DNA of 64,000 nucleotides from Eleusine coracana subsp. coracana (taxonomy: Eukaryota > Streptophyta > Magnoliopsida > Poales > Poaceae). Shown here piece by piece: positions 34,601 to 46,524 of this stretch. The stretch's first letter is position 1; each line of letters starts with the position of its first letter. Made by a program: the position numbers and the translations under genes. The notes beneath the pieces are model-generated. The model made no database searches. It was not told where the DNA came from and saw only the letters and a program-made list of their open reading frames with translations. The stretch covers positions 61,616,707 through 61,680,706 of the forward strand of contig CM064420.1 in NCBI GenBank assembly GCA_032690845.1, given 5' to 3'.

Positions 34601-34767
34601 ACACCGATCGACGCACAAGCAAAGTCTGCTAGCCTAGCTATCGCGACGTGGCGCAGGAAGGAGCATGGAAAGCCGTCGCGCCGGTCGCTCCTCCTGGGAC
34701 GCGCGGGTGCAGCCAAAACACACCTCGTCGCGAGCAGAGCACACGGAGCAGGAACTAGCCTGCCGCC
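31680..34767. other. Gene-poor, repeat-rich interval
   Basis: A T-rich run lies at about 31850-31866. AT-rich MITE-like DNA covers about 32105-32470, a Stowaway relic about 32543-32776, and another MITE-like AT-rich segment about 33200-33690. The last shares words such as AATAAGGT..C.CATAAG with the reverse complement of the 32.3-kb segment. 33780-34320 is GC-richer without a recognised frame. I find no gene. Confidence 0.45.
32543..32776. mobile_element. Degenerate Stowaway-like MITE
   Basis: The left end reads CTCTCTCTGTTTTAAAATTG after TA. The interior has the TCTTATTCAAAATATTTATTCAAATATAAA type of sequence also present in the clear Stowaway copy at 23029-23263. The right end is worn (AAATTGAGCAAATAG). 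Confidence 0.6.
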
Positions 34768-35194
34768 AAGAACACCTCTGGTGCTACCGCACTTGGAGGT
34801 GCTACGGTGCTCTCAACACCGGTAGCGCATCTATCAATGCACAAAAATTTATAACAAAAATATGGTTATATAAAATATATGATCTTCTATCATTATATAA
34901 AATTTGAGATGTAACAAAAACTTGTGTTAGATGAAATTAAAAAGTGAAATCAGTATATAAACAGTGCGGATTGTAACTATTTATATCAAACCCATTACTG
35001 TATATAGCCTGATTTGTCTTTTTTATTTTTTCTTACAGATTTTTCTATTGCATCTCAAATTTTGCATGATGATAGAAGATCATATGCTCTATCCGATCAT
35101 ATTTTTGTTACAATTTTTTATACATCAGTTGCGGCGCTACCGGAGTTGGAAGCACGCTAGCACCGCAACCCGTGGTAGCACTAGAAGTGCTCTC
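34768..35194. mobile_element. TIR element with 10-bp target-site duplication (Mutator-like)
   Basis: The left end reads AAGAACACCTCTGGTGCTAC. The right end, reverse-complemented, reads GAGAGCACTTCTAGTGCTAC, and similarity continues for roughly 200 bp (CACCGGTAGCGC versus CTCCGGTAGCGC; ATATGATCTTCTATCAT in both arms). The perfect 10-bp direct repeat GCCTGCCGCC flanks it at 34758-34767 and 35195-35204. Length is 427 bp, nearly all inverted repeat. A 9-10 bp duplication favours the Mutator superfamily. Confidence 0.8.
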
Positions 35195-36569
35195 GCCTGC
35201 CGCCTCTTTGCAGGATTAAATTTCGTAGCACCAGGCTAGATTCGCGTTCTAGAGCCCGCAAATCCTCCTTGGCTGTCGCGCGCGATCACGTTACTCGCCG
35301 CATGCTGATCCCCGTGCACACGCATCTGCATATATAAATCGATCGGGGCAGTATGGACAGCGCTATGCATGAGAGGAACCGTCGAATCCCACTTCCATCC
35401 GGCAGGCATGTGCGGGCATGCTGCCTGTATCTGGCTCTGCTTGTCTTGTGCCGTCACGTCGTGGCCGGCGCGCGGGCGGTAGTGCATCAGTGGAAGTGGA
35501 AGCTTTTCCCAGCCTGCTGCCTGTGCCTGGAACTGGAAGCCGAAAGGCAGGCGCCGCGCACGTACGTACGTGAAGCGTGCATGCAGCGGCGACGCGACGT
35601 GAGAGGGTGAGAAAGGGGAGCGGATCGAAAAGAAAACCCTTTCTTTTATCTCCACCATTTTTTGTCAGGGAAATAGCTAGGGGGAGGAGAAGCAATATGC
35701 ACGGTGGTACGAGCGCCGATCGATATACTGTGCTGCTGCACTCGCTCGATCCATCTCTGGCCAGGGATGATTCTCCCATGCAGAATGCTGCAGGCTTCGT
35801 CATGATTACACGCTCTACGCCTGTACTCTACTACTACATACGTACCTCTCCCAGCTACGGGTATAGCTACGGAGAGGAGAGAGAGGCTATATATGGCTAC
35901 GTAGGCCTTTTTCCAATAGCGACCTACTACTAGTAGCTAGGGGCACGCACACGTAGCTATAGGGGAAACAGAGATGGTTGCACCAGTGTGCTGCCATGCA
36001 TGCACGCGTTTGGTTGGTCGATCGGAGCACGGCACGCCCTGTCCCGAGTCTGCTCATCACCTCTCATGCTATGGTACGGCCTGGATATTTGGATGGAACT
36101 ACGTATACTCTCTATATATACGTGCTGCATTATCATCTCGATCTGTGACTACAGCTACTAGTACTCATCATCTCTCAACAGATCACAGGCCTAAACTTAC
36201 ATGATTGATCCATAATGAGGAAAATTATTCAAGGGCGGTGCAGTTCTCCTCTTCGAATGACGGCCTTATTATATTGCACCTAGCTCTGGCCAGAGGTGCC
36301 TATCATGTGGCGATCGAGCACGGTCATTGTAGCATGACCAGCGGCCCAGCAAAGTTGCTGGCCGGCCACTGAGATAAGGAAATGAATGTGCTGATATACG
36401 TAATCCTATGCCTACTCTTCAGCGCTGAGCATTCAATTCAATACGTACAGCAGCTACAAGCACCACATTATTCTAGTCTATTCTTTGCAATACTGCTCCC
36501 TGTCCAGCAGGAGGAAGAGAGAGATCACTAATAGGTCCCCATGCATGGGCAATGGAGCGAGTCTCTCTC

Positions 36570-36571
<2 letters not shown>

Positions 36572-36616
<45 letters not shown>
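36572..36616 (+). repeat. (CT)n microsatellite
   Basis: About 22 uninterrupted CT units. Confidence 0.95.
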
Positions 36617-36619
<3 letters not shown>

Positions 36620-37113
36620 ACCCAAGGAAACTCAGCAGACAATGAGAGCGGCTAAGGTGAAACTTGGATACCTCTCTTTGTGTGTGAGTGTGTGTTTGTT
36701 TCTGTGTGAGTGTGTGACAGGGAGAGATAGACACTCTGAAACAGGCAATGGCCGGTCCTTCGTGTTTGTATGAGACTCTGAGAAAAGAGGCCAGTGTGCG
36801 CGTAAATGCAAGGCAGCAGCAGGGCATACAAAGAGGAGGGAGAGGGAGGCAATGCATTGAAGATGGGCCTCAGAGCGCTCATCATAGCTACCCAATGGTG
36901 GATCGCATTTACTTTGCACGCAGCTCGCTCGCAGTATGTGCAGTTTTGTGTTAAGCTTTTGCATGCAAAACCCTCTCGCTACACTGCCGAAAAGGTGCAA
37001 GTCAAAATGCAGGCGACCCAGGCTCACATCTACCCCAGCTCCCCAAACCAGGGGGCCTCTTCATTATTCTCTCCCATCCATGCAGTCACTGACATGCACA
37101 TACAGTAACTCTT

Positions 37114-37156
37114 TCTCTCTCTCTCTCTCTCTCCATGTGTGTGTGTGTGTGTGTGT
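37114..37156 (+). repeat. Compound (TC)n-(GT)n microsatellite
   Basis: About ten TC units are followed by CCA and about eleven TG units. Confidence 0.95.
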
Positions 37157-38958
37157 TTTCTGATGTTGCGTGAGTTTGTAGCAAAGAGATCGATCGATGC
37201 GATGCACCAGCTAGTACTAGCCCGGGCGGCCAGCAGCTGAGCCGACCCGAGCTGAACCCTGCTTTCTCGATCGCATCCTCCGCCTGATGTGTGACCATGC
37301 ATAGTATGACTGCACGCAGTACCCGGGCGCTGTAATAACACTGCTTCCAACCCTGAAGAGTCACAAGTCACCGCAGCTAGAATGCAGCAGCAATTCTTTT
37401 CCTTTTCGTTCGCCGATCCCTATTTGCCTCCGGCCGGCTTGTCCCATTTTGTCCTCCATATATGCATGCATGCATGCGTTCAGCACCATTCTAGCTGAAC
37501 ACAAGTCAAAGATGAATCAAGCATGCGACCTAATCACACACAGTAAAAAGCATAATCTTCTGTCGTACAGTAATAACTCTCACCCACTACTACTGAACGC
37601 ATCTGTAGACTCTTTTCAGCACCGTCACGAGACAAGAGTGCAGTTACTCGCCGCCCAGTAAGCTAAAGCATGGCACCGCGGATCGATTGACTCTGGCGCA
37701 CGAGTACAAAAAAACGAGCGGTCCCCTGGCGAGTTCCGCGTTGGGCATGGCTGAATCGTCAACCGGTGTTCGTGTGCGGTTTCGATGGCATGTATAGCGT
37801 TCGGGCCCGGCACGCGTGCGAGAGGCACCGACCGAGACCTTTTCCTCGCGCCGGAAATGGCGCGTAGGTCACGGCGCCCAACTGAGGAGATCTCATCATG
37901 TTCACCAAAAGAAACTTGTGGTGGTGGTTGACCTTTGCAAACGTACGTTTGCGATCGAGAAACCATTGAACTTGAACCAAAGAAGCATGTTTTGAAACAC
38001 CCTTTTTTCTTCTCGACAACAATACGAACATGATTTTAAAACAACAAACATACATGCTGCTGCAGATTTTAATTGCGGTGAATGAAGGAGCAGGGGGACC
38101 CCATGAAAATTGAACCGTTTTGCCTCCGGCCTCACTCTGATGCACGCATGCACGCCCTCTTGACTCGCCATAACTCGAACGCGCAGTGACGGTACAGTCA
38201 CACTGTCACCGCTATTCATCCTCTGGCGCGCGTGTATGTCCAAGCGATCGGCTCGATATATCGTGCCCTAGCGAGAGGGCCCCACATGCCAGCCTCTGGG
38301 ATGCCCATCGTCCGGCCGGTCGCCCGTCCAGAGGTTTTTGTTGCCGTCTTCATAAAGGTGCACTGCTTCATACAACCAGGCAGCTCTGTTTCACCATTAC
38401 GGCTGTAGATCAAGATCCAATCTCCAGGCGGGAAGTCAAGAACTGTGTACAGCTAATGCAAGAGCATGCGAGTGAGTGTTGTTTGACGCTCTGTTCCTAT
38501 CTAGTTCTAGCTGAAAGATACTAGACGAAGCAGTAGTGTTAGCTTCTAGCCGAATTATCCCAGTTCCACCATAGTGTAGTCGCACAATCTGGCATCTGAG
38601 AAGTTCTGACATCGATTTCCCTTTATGCGCGCAGCGGATAGCTTTGTTTTAAATCACTACAAGCTCCTCCATAGTAATTTTTTTTCTAAGCATCAAGTGA
38701 TCCGTCTACCCTTATTAGGAATTAATTTCATAGAAAACAATTCTGTTTCACTTGAGAAACGCATGATTCAAGATTTTTTTTCTGTAATACGTACAAGTGA
38801 CCTAAATATTATCCATTTTTTCTCCACTAGAAAAAGAAAATAAGAGAGCAAGAAGCAGTGCAGGGGAACATGTTTTAGCCGGACGCCTGCTTCCTCCCTT
38901 TTGCCTCCCTCCCCGCCATAACTCCTCGACCGGTGGCACCGCCCTGTCTCGCGCGCGC

Positions 38959-38966
38959 TATATAAA
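38959..38966 (+). promoter_or_regulatory. TATA box
   Basis: TATATAAA is followed by a pyrimidine-rich leader and, 79 nt on, an ATG in strong context (GGAAATGGC). This is one of the clearest core promoters in the window. Confidence 0.6.
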
Positions 38967-39044
38967 GGGACCTAGCCCGTCTTCTCCACTGTTCTTTGCC
39001 ATACCGCACACCTTGATATCTCCCTCTTCCCCCCAGCAAAGGAA

Positions 39045-39218
39045 ATGGCTAACCCGAGCCGCCATTGCTGCTTCGTCCTGGTCTGCTGCCCAAGCTTATC
39101 GTTGGTCGAAGGAGGCGATCCATCCTCGGCCGATTCCTCTGCGAGGGGCCTCTGGATCACGAGGAAGAGGAAGCGGCTGAGGCCTCCCGGCAGCAAGTTT
39201 TGTGGTGCCGTTCCGTGA
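39045..39218 (+). CDS. Unrecognised 57-residue ORF behind a strong TATA promoter
   Basis: The ORF runs from the first ATG downstream of the TATA box to a TGA at 39216-39218. The N-terminus (MANPSRHCCFVLVCCPSLSL) is moderately hydrophobic, perhaps a short signal or anchor, with four cysteines. A mid-region dibasic cluster RKRKRLRPPGSKF is near the C-terminus, which ends FCGAVP. That layout (hydrophobic start, basic cleavage-like cluster, short Pro/Gly-containing tail) resembles precursors of secreted plant peptides. I cannot assign it to a known family. The stop overlaps another ATG that opens a longer, poorly characterised frame (39217-39481). It may equally be a leader of a non-coding RNA. 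Confidence 0.35.
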   Translation: MANPSRHCCFVLVCCPSLSLVEGGDPSSADSSARGLWITRKRKRLRPPGSKFCGAVP

Positions 39219-42184
39219 TGGCGCTATCCTCCCCGAGCTTTTCATCACGTCTAACTCAATCGGACTTCTTCATCTCTTCTCTGGTTGGTTGTTCACCATC
39301 TCTTTTAGTAGTAGGTTGGTTTCTTGAAGCAAAAGTTGAAGCTAATGTCTTCTTGACCTTGCAAGACTTTTTGCTTGAAGATGATTTCTTACTCTCCCTC
39401 CTGTTTACGCTCACACCTGCCTCCTCCCATCTCACACCTATCAATCCTTCCATCTCTCTTATCCCCGTCTATCCCTCTTGAGCTTGTCACACTTGCAGCT
39501 ACTTTCGCATGAGCTTTTGCCACTCGGTGTAGTGGAAGTCGTGTTTTCACTTGTATGTCTTTTGTTGTGCGATGCTATTTCAGCTACTGTATCGCATCAC
39601 CAAGTCTGCTATTCCATGTAATGGACGTTTAAGGCACCTTGAAGTTGAACTATGACCGCATCAAGTTAAGTTTGTGATCTGTAATATTATTTCAGTGCTT
39701 GCCAGTGTATCGTATTGCATTCCTGCTACCGCTGGAATGTAGCAGAATATGTTATTCAGTGTAAATGGATGTCTCGTTTGTGATGAACGCCGTTGGTTCT
39801 TGCGAGCAACTGCTTCCGCGTGTATTTGGTTGTTCGTTGTGATAGTCTACTGATGTATGTACGTGATGAGCATAGCCTTCTTCGTTCGTCTGAGATTTCT
39901 TGTACGCGAGCGTCGCCGAGTTTCACTTGTGCTGTTAAATCAGGTCACGTGATCACGACGTGCTGAAACCTATCGAGTTGGTGTCAATGCGTGAGCTGGG
40001 GTGGCGACATGCTGAAACTTAGAAACGAATACTAGAGCAGAGGTACGGTGTGCAAGCCGGCGGTCGAAAGAGAAGTCATCATGCGCTTCGTGCTTACGTG
40101 TGCGTATCGCCGCGCCTAACACGACTCCATCACGTATCGTTTCGGTCCTCGGAACGCACGCGCGCAGGTGCTCTCGGCCGATCTCGTTTTGCCGTTCCCA
40201 TCAGTCCCAGGTACTAGCGATGACCATCGGTAATTCGGCACCACTTTGCTCGTAATTCACATGTTAATAAGATGAGCCTGTATACCGGCGCGCAGCTAAT
40301 AACCAAGCCACGCACGTAGGAATGCACCTGCACGGCTGCGTTCACGATGGCGGGCGCCGCAGCCAGAACCGGCGCGACGCGCTGAAACCCTGATCTGCCA
40401 AACATGCGTGCCTGCTCCCCGAGCCCCGGTCTGTCATGGCCGGCGGGGCGGTACGTGCTACTACGCGGCCTTGCCAAATGCCACGCAATAACTCGCTCTG
40501 AATGCGATGGAATGCTTGAGAGCGGCGCCACTGCACGAACGACACGCCGTATTCCGGGCCACTCGGCGTTAGTACACTACTAGTGTCCTGAACCAATCAC
40601 CCATTTAAACGCTAGCACTGAACGGCGGGCACGCGCTGTGGTTGGACGCGAGAGGACAGAGACAGAACGAACGGTTTGCGCGCGATCATCCATCGATCGA
40701 GTCGACGAAGCGACGGACGGACGGCCCATGCGCGAGAGCCGAGAGCGGTGCAGCTGCCGAAAACGGAACAGGCGTGGCTCTGTGCCCCTGACCGATCTGC
40801 GTGCAGCATGGCGCCGGCATGGAGCCTACACGAATTGAATGGCCCCTGTGCCGCGGCAGCAAAAGGGATGATTGCGGCAAAACGGAGTGCTCCGCCCAGC
40901 TGTGACTGTGATTGAACCCGGCCGGTATCGGCAGAGCCTTCACGTCAATGTCAATAAGAATGGCGAGCTGTCAGCTGGTGGTAAACGAAACGAAACGATC
41001 GCAGGTGGCAGCCAGCTGTGTACTACAAACCGGCGTGTGGTAAGTAATCTGGGAGAGCTAGCGAGCGAGGTGAAATGAACCTCATTTTACAAGGGAGAGA
41101 GAAAAGCATTCACCAGCTGCTGTTCACTAAAAACAGCATCGTCATTGCCGTGGTACGGCGACCGGAAAGACCGTTGCTTCGCCACAACACCGGCTAACAG
41201 TACTAGCTGCTAGTACTAGTCTACTAGCAACAAAAGTGTCGGTATCATGCATCACGCACAGTTTACCATAGATGAGCAGCGGATCGCATTGGGTTTCCAA
41301 CAATTAATTGGACAGCATCCTTGACCAGTGAACGCGAGCTCGACAGCACGTAAAGAGGGAACAGGAAGCTCACCTGGCGTGGATCCCTTGGTCAAAACAA
41401 GTTTACTGTGCGTGCCTGTGGCTCGCAGGGCACAGTGACATTCCTCACTCGTTGAACGAACTAGTAGCTGCGGCTGGGCGTTACTTAAGACGCTTCTTCT
41501 AAATTTCACTAATACTCCTATGGTCCTTCCGCTGACATGACTCAATGCAAACTTCTATGGCAGCTTTGAAAGAGGACTTGAGGTAGAGGCACGAAGTCCA
41601 TTTACATTAACAAGGTGAGAGAGAAATGGTTATTACATTGATCAAAATTCAAAACCGAACTGAACTATATGAATTCATAAATGAGTTGTTTAACCCTCTT
41701 TTCATTGGCACTGAAAAAGTCCATTCATTTACCTTCCGCAGAAGCTTATCACAGAAACGGGTACTTCAGCAGGTAAAACCTTTCTTTTCAAATCTCACCC
41801 CGGGAAAGGTAGTAGTACATGCACATTCATGGGCAGTATGTAATCATTGTCCTGCCCTGATTCACGGCAATTACTGCAATTCTAGCATATATTGATGACA
41901 CAAAAGGTGCAACACAGGACGGCACAGTTGCAAACACGAAAGAATGCAAAGTTCCAATTCACATGTTGTGCGAATAAAATGAGGTCCACATAAGGCCGAA
42001 TGTGAAGTCACTGTAGCCAATTATTTAGACCAACATAAAGGTAGCATCACTAACAGTTTCGCAGTGACTGCGTGAAGAGCAAGGGACAAAAGCATTGACA
42101 AACTGTAAAGCAGGAATGCAGAATAGAACAGTGCAGCTGGCCAAAGTGTTGACTAGTCAGTCCAAGGAGAGGTTTGAACCAAGT
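39219..42184. other. Intergenic; 3' flanks of the small ORF transcript and of COX6B
   Basis: 39482-39900 is T-rich and could be a 3' UTR of the transcript starting near 38990. 40080-41080 is GC-richer with overlapping chance frames only. About 41900-42184 probably includes the COX6B 3' UTR. No other gene is recognised. Confidence 0.4.
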
Positions 42185-44806
42185 TTAGAGAGGTCCTGGA
42201 AACGTTCCATTCTCCCTCTGCTCGTTCCATTTCTCAACCTGATTCAGCAGAGAAACAAATATATAAGTTTTGTTAATATCAGAATACAATACATTAGGGA
42301 ACACACTTATGGTGTTTAGAAAATTAATACCGCAAACAGTAATCACTTGACAAGCCAATATATGCATCTCGGAATATCTTATTACTATCATATCATTTAA
42401 TTAAACCGGATCTCAATCATTAACGAAATATATTTACTTCCGCTATTCAGCATGCCTCAGGTTGGACCAAGTCTATGGTGGGCTCTGAAAGCCAATTACC
42501 AAACTCACGCAGAACTCTGACAGTTTTAGGTATATTCAGTTGCAAGAACAAGGCATACTCTCCTTGAACTCACTTTGGAGGTTAAGTTAAAGAAATTAAC
42601 TAGCCGTCATCACGAAACAATACTAATACTTATTCTGCTATTTATGACACTCCATCGAGGCACCGACAATAAGTAATTCCAAATTATCGTACCAACACCC
42701 ACTGTCTCCTTGATGCAACGAAGCAGATTTAGAATCCTCAAACAGAGAGGAGCAGATTTCTGCCACAAGACAAACAGCAGCTGTTTGTCATAAAGGACAG
42801 GAACATTCAGAATGGATCTTAAACTGGAAAAGAAGACAACAAGAAGAAATGTCTAATACAGCTCCTCGTGATGTGTATTTGATGGTAAAGCAAGTCAAGG
42901 TAAATGTGTCAAAATCTCCTCGTGATGTGCATTCCGAAATAAAGCAAGCTGCAATAATGCAACATCACCTCCTTGTGATGTGAATTTGCAAGCAAACCCT
43001 ACTATTTTCATGTGAAAGCATATCCATGACTATGCATGCAATCTACCAATGAGCTCGACAGGATACAGTCAGTAACAAGGCCAAAAATTATTGAGAAGCT
43101 TAGCTCATGAATAATCGGTGGTCACATAAATGTTAGTTGATGACAGATAGGCTAGGTCAGGACACTCTCGAGACAAGGATATAGTTAGTTGAGCGAAGTT
43201 TTATGGGAGCAAAATAGAGATTTATGACAAGGGGCATAGTTGAATGAATCATGAGTGGCAAAATTAATACAGAAGCATTACAATTTGCAGATCCAAAAGA
43301 AATAGAGAGAAATGATGATGCGAAAACCAATAATCATTCATCTGACAATCACACAACGAGATATATTACAATGGCAGCTAGCAACAAAATCACTCACCCA
43401 TTCGCCGGGGCAAAGAGACCTGTAGTACTTGGCAAATTTCTCACAATCACCAGCATCATCGCCTTTGGCACTCAAACACCTGAATTCCATGAAGTCAAAA
43501 GTAATTACTACTAGAAAATGGTGATTTCTTTTCTGCAATCAAGTTGACACACGAAATGCTGAAAATCATTATCAAGAGCTTAATGTTGGAAATTATGTAG
43601 GGCTATACCTGTGGTACTCAACATAGCGAGTGAAGCAATGCCTGGTTTGGTTTGTTGTAGGGAAGCGGAAATCAGCAGGAGCTGTTTTGATCTCAATCTG
43701 GCATATAAGCAAGTGATGAACTTGTGTGGAAGATAAACAACGCAAAGAAAGCACTTTTATGAAACTGACATCAAAAAGTAAAATCAAAGAGGTGTTCGTG
43801 TATCATATATGACATCGAATGTTTCAGGAAGAACAAGAACATGCATACTGATATTTGATATTTGATATGATTAAGATAATTCTATTTTCATTGCAAACTA
43901 AATACCAGATCAACTGAACAACACTAGACTTCACTAAGCTTAGCCACAAAAGAAAGATTCCATACATGAAGTGGGCAGGAAACTAGCAGATGCTAAAAGA
44001 TAAAATGGATAATGCAGGCAACAATCATGATGAAACTAAAGTACTATAAATTGCGCTGGGCTATATCTCACTACCCAAAGATATGGAACATATGGAGTAA
44101 GATGTCAAGATACTAGAAAGACAGTTTGACTGAAGACACCTTCACCAAAGGTAGTTTTCTGCCAATACTAGATGAGCCATTGATGACTCCTGAAAATGGG
44201 GTTTCATGTAATCTGAAGTAAAGAACAATGGTCAATTGAGGGGGAGCTACCATTACTTCATTCAGATATTTTACAAGTGATAGAGGCCTAATATTACATT
44301 GTCTTTCTTCCCTGCTAGCATTGTCTTTCCTCTCTACTGAACCCCGGAATATGCCAAGGTTCCAAGACATTTTTGTCAGTCGAAAAAATGATAGCACGGA
44401 CCTCACATTGCTGTCCTCGATCTGAAACAAGGGACGAATGCGACGTTTCACGAGGACATCCATAGACGTACCGCATCCCCAACGGCCACTACCACCCTGT
44501 TACTGCCACTACGAATAATGGGATTACGATGTCGCATTTCTCAAGCCGCGCGGCCGCAAAGTGGGGAAAGGATCCAATGCCCTAAGGGATGCGAACGAAC
44601 ATCGCTGCAAAAATCACGCACCAGAATTCAACCTAACGATCCTTGCGATTCCCTAGCCTGGGTCACGTACTCGTTGATTCGTATCTGCCTAACGCAAAAT
44701 TGAGGCCAGATCAACAAATGGTTCCGAATTGAACGCGCGGTAAGAGATCCGAAACGTTGATCGGGAGGTCGCGTAAGGATCGCGCACGTACCTCGACCTC
44801 GGCCAT
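42185..44806 (-). CDS. COX6B: Cytochrome c oxidase subunit 6b
   Basis: Four exons join in frame: 44792-44806 (MAEVE), 43609-43697, 43398-43479 and 42185-42238, giving 79 residues. The protein is the short plant COX6b form: IEIKTAPADFRFPTTNQTR, then HCFTRYVEYHRC, CEKFAKYYRSLC, and EKWNEQRENGTFPGPL at the C-terminus. The four cysteines form the CX9C and CX10C pairs typical of this intermembrane-space subunit of respiratory complex IV, which is imported by the MIA pathway and is needed for complex IV assembly. The first exon holds only five codons and is followed by an intron of more than 1 kb. All junctions are GT/AG. The upstream 5' leader (44807 onward) is GC-rich. Confidence 0.95.
42862..42996. 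repeat. Three degenerate tandem repeats in COX6B intron 3
   Basis: CTCCTCGTGATGTG at about 42862, CTCCTCGTGATGTG at about 42916 and CTCCTTGTGATGTG at about 42969 are each followed by an ATTTG/ATTCC word and AAGCAAG-like sequence. The period is about 54 bp. Confidence 0.75.
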
Positions 44807-45882
44807 GTCGGTGGAGGGGGCTGCAGATGGCGGACTCCCGGGATCGCGCGGCGGAAGGGGAGGGAGGAGGCAGCGGCGGTGGCAAGCCGGGGTCGGGTTG
44901 GGTCAACCTCGGTGGCCTGTGCGAGAGCCGGAATTAGACGGAAGGAGAAGACGGGAACTGAATGGCCAAAAAAAAATGTTTTGGGCTGCCCAATGCACAT
45001 CCGGCCCATGCAAAGACTCTGAAGCAAAGTGGTCCGATATTCGAGCGCAGCCATGAATAGTTTCTCGTGCTCTCGCCCCAGGACCGCACAGGTGGCGGCC
45101 CAGGCACGCGCGCCGGCCTACCAGTACCTTTTTTTTTTTTTTGAGTCCCTACCAGTACCAGTTACGCCAACACGTTACACGTGCCGCCGCGTGCTCGCGC
45201 GCCGTCCGCACCGTGGCGGCTTCGACACGCGCGCAGCTCAGCCGGGCACCCGGCAGCTCTGACGCGTCAAGCCTAGCGTTTTCTTCACTCTGACGTACTG
45301 GAGCACGCTGCAAATCTGGACTCCGACCAACCATGCTTTCCTGAACGCTGATTTGGACGCCTCGATCCATCCGTCCTCATCGCCTGAACCCATCCACATC
45401 TACAAAGTCAAAAAAACGAAAACAAAAGCGGCTTTCCACGCGAACCGGAACCTCTTTTGACGACCTGTGTGGATGAGGACAACCAGGAACGGACGGACGC
45501 CGTCTCGCCGCGCCGCGCACGTTTTGCCGCCGTCCAACGCTGACGGCCCGAACTAAACACGTCACCGCTAGACGCCGCCCAAAGGCCCGAGAAACCCGGC
45601 GAGCCATCCATTCATCAACAAACTCCGCACCGCGACAAGGCTAAGCAACCGGGACGCGGCCACGCGGGACCGACCTGTCATCCTCTCTCCGCGCGCGCGA
45701 TGGCAACGCGGAGCCGTTGCGCTCGTCGTGACAGCTATCGACCTCCGTGAACGCGGTCTACCGTTTTCGCGGACGACGCCGTGCCGAATCTTGCGGCCCA
45801 GCGGTGGGTCCCGCTAACATTCGGTCCACTGGACCAGGTTCCTTCTCCTACTTTCACGCGACCCGGATCCGATAGGGCGGGA
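44807..45882. other. Divergent intergenic region between COX6B and SAMDC
   Basis: It holds both promoters. A T13 run at about 45130-45142 borders a short segment that may be a retroposon tail. Frames on both strands are GC-driven and lack motifs. Confidence 0.45.
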
Positions 45883-45890
45883 TATAAATA
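45883..45890 (+). promoter_or_regulatory. TATA box of SAMDC
   Basis: TATAAATA lies about 630 bp before the tiny uORF and is followed by the leader exon, a UTR intron and the uORFs. Confidence 0.65.
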
Positions 45891-46135
45891 CACGGCCAGG
45901 CACGGCCTTACCTTCCCACACAGCAGCCCCGCCGCGCCGCGTTGTCTGGTTAGGAATTTTATCAGCCACACACGTCTCGTCGTCCCGAGAGAAATCAGGA
46001 AGCCTCTGTTTTTTCCTCCGGAGAGGAGAGGGGAATTTCGTCGTCGCCCTCGCTCGGATCAAGACCTCCGATCAGAGGAAGCAGAGTTGAAGGCCCCTGG
46101 TTGCAGCGGGGGATCCAAACTTCGTGGGATTGATT

Positions 46136-46505
46136 GTAAGGATCTTTCCCCTTCTGTTATCTTGTTGTTCTCGATCTTAATTAGTACTGATATAGATATG
46201 ATCTTTGATAATATGGGGCTTTAATTTGCGGGAGTAGATATTTTTCCCCATCCTGTATTTGGGACGAGTAATCATATGCCTGCAAGAAGGTTCCGCCCAA
46301 TTCGTTTGACTCCCAAATTTGGGTCACAGAAGTTTTGGGGATAGATTTTGGCTTCATAGACCTCGAGCTCTCTTAAGTTGTTCCGTTCCGTGTAGTTACC
46401 AATATGTCTCCCTCTGATTTATGGATATAGTGTTTAAATAGAAAAAAATTGGTCGTCATCCGACGAGCAACAGGTTGTAAACTGATTATCTTCTCTTCCC
46501 TGCAG
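46136..46505 (+). other. 5' leader intron of SAMDC
   Basis: The donor GATT|GTAAGG at 46136 and the acceptor TTCCCTGCAG ending 46505 place the intron 10 nt before the tiny uORF, as in other plant SAMDC genes. Confidence 0.8.
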
Positions 46506-46515
46506 TGAAAAATTG

Positions 46516-46524
46516 ATGCTCTAA
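46516..46524 (+). CDS. Tiny upstream ORF of SAMDC
   Basis: ATG CTC TAA; the last A of its stop is the first base of the small uORF start. This one-base overlap is the conserved arrangement in plant S-adenosylmethionine decarboxylase mRNAs. There the tiny uORF permits translation when polyamines are low. Confidence 0.9.
   Translation: ML

Larger units (their letters stand above)
35205..38950. other. Long non-coding interval with microsatellites
   Basis: No frame with family motifs occurs. The stretch is unusually dense in short palindromic words (CATGCATG, GATCGATC, AGCTAGCT) and holds two long pyrimidine microsatellites at 36572-36616 and 37114-37156. I looked for mature sequences of the common conserved miRNAs and saw none. 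It could be a distal promoter or an unannotated non-coding transcript. Confidence 0.4.

Noticed and set aside
35420..35460. Possible miR160-like word in TGCCTGTATCTGGCTC
   Set aside because: The order of blocks differs from miR160 and there is no hairpin partner.
36700..36740. Possible miR156-like word TGACAGGGAGAGATAGACAC
   Set aside because: Matches only about 14 of 20 bases of miR156 from memory and no complementary star arm is visible nearby.
36552..36773. 73-codon frame rich in SLSLSLSL
   Set aside because: Translation of the (CT)n microsatellite.
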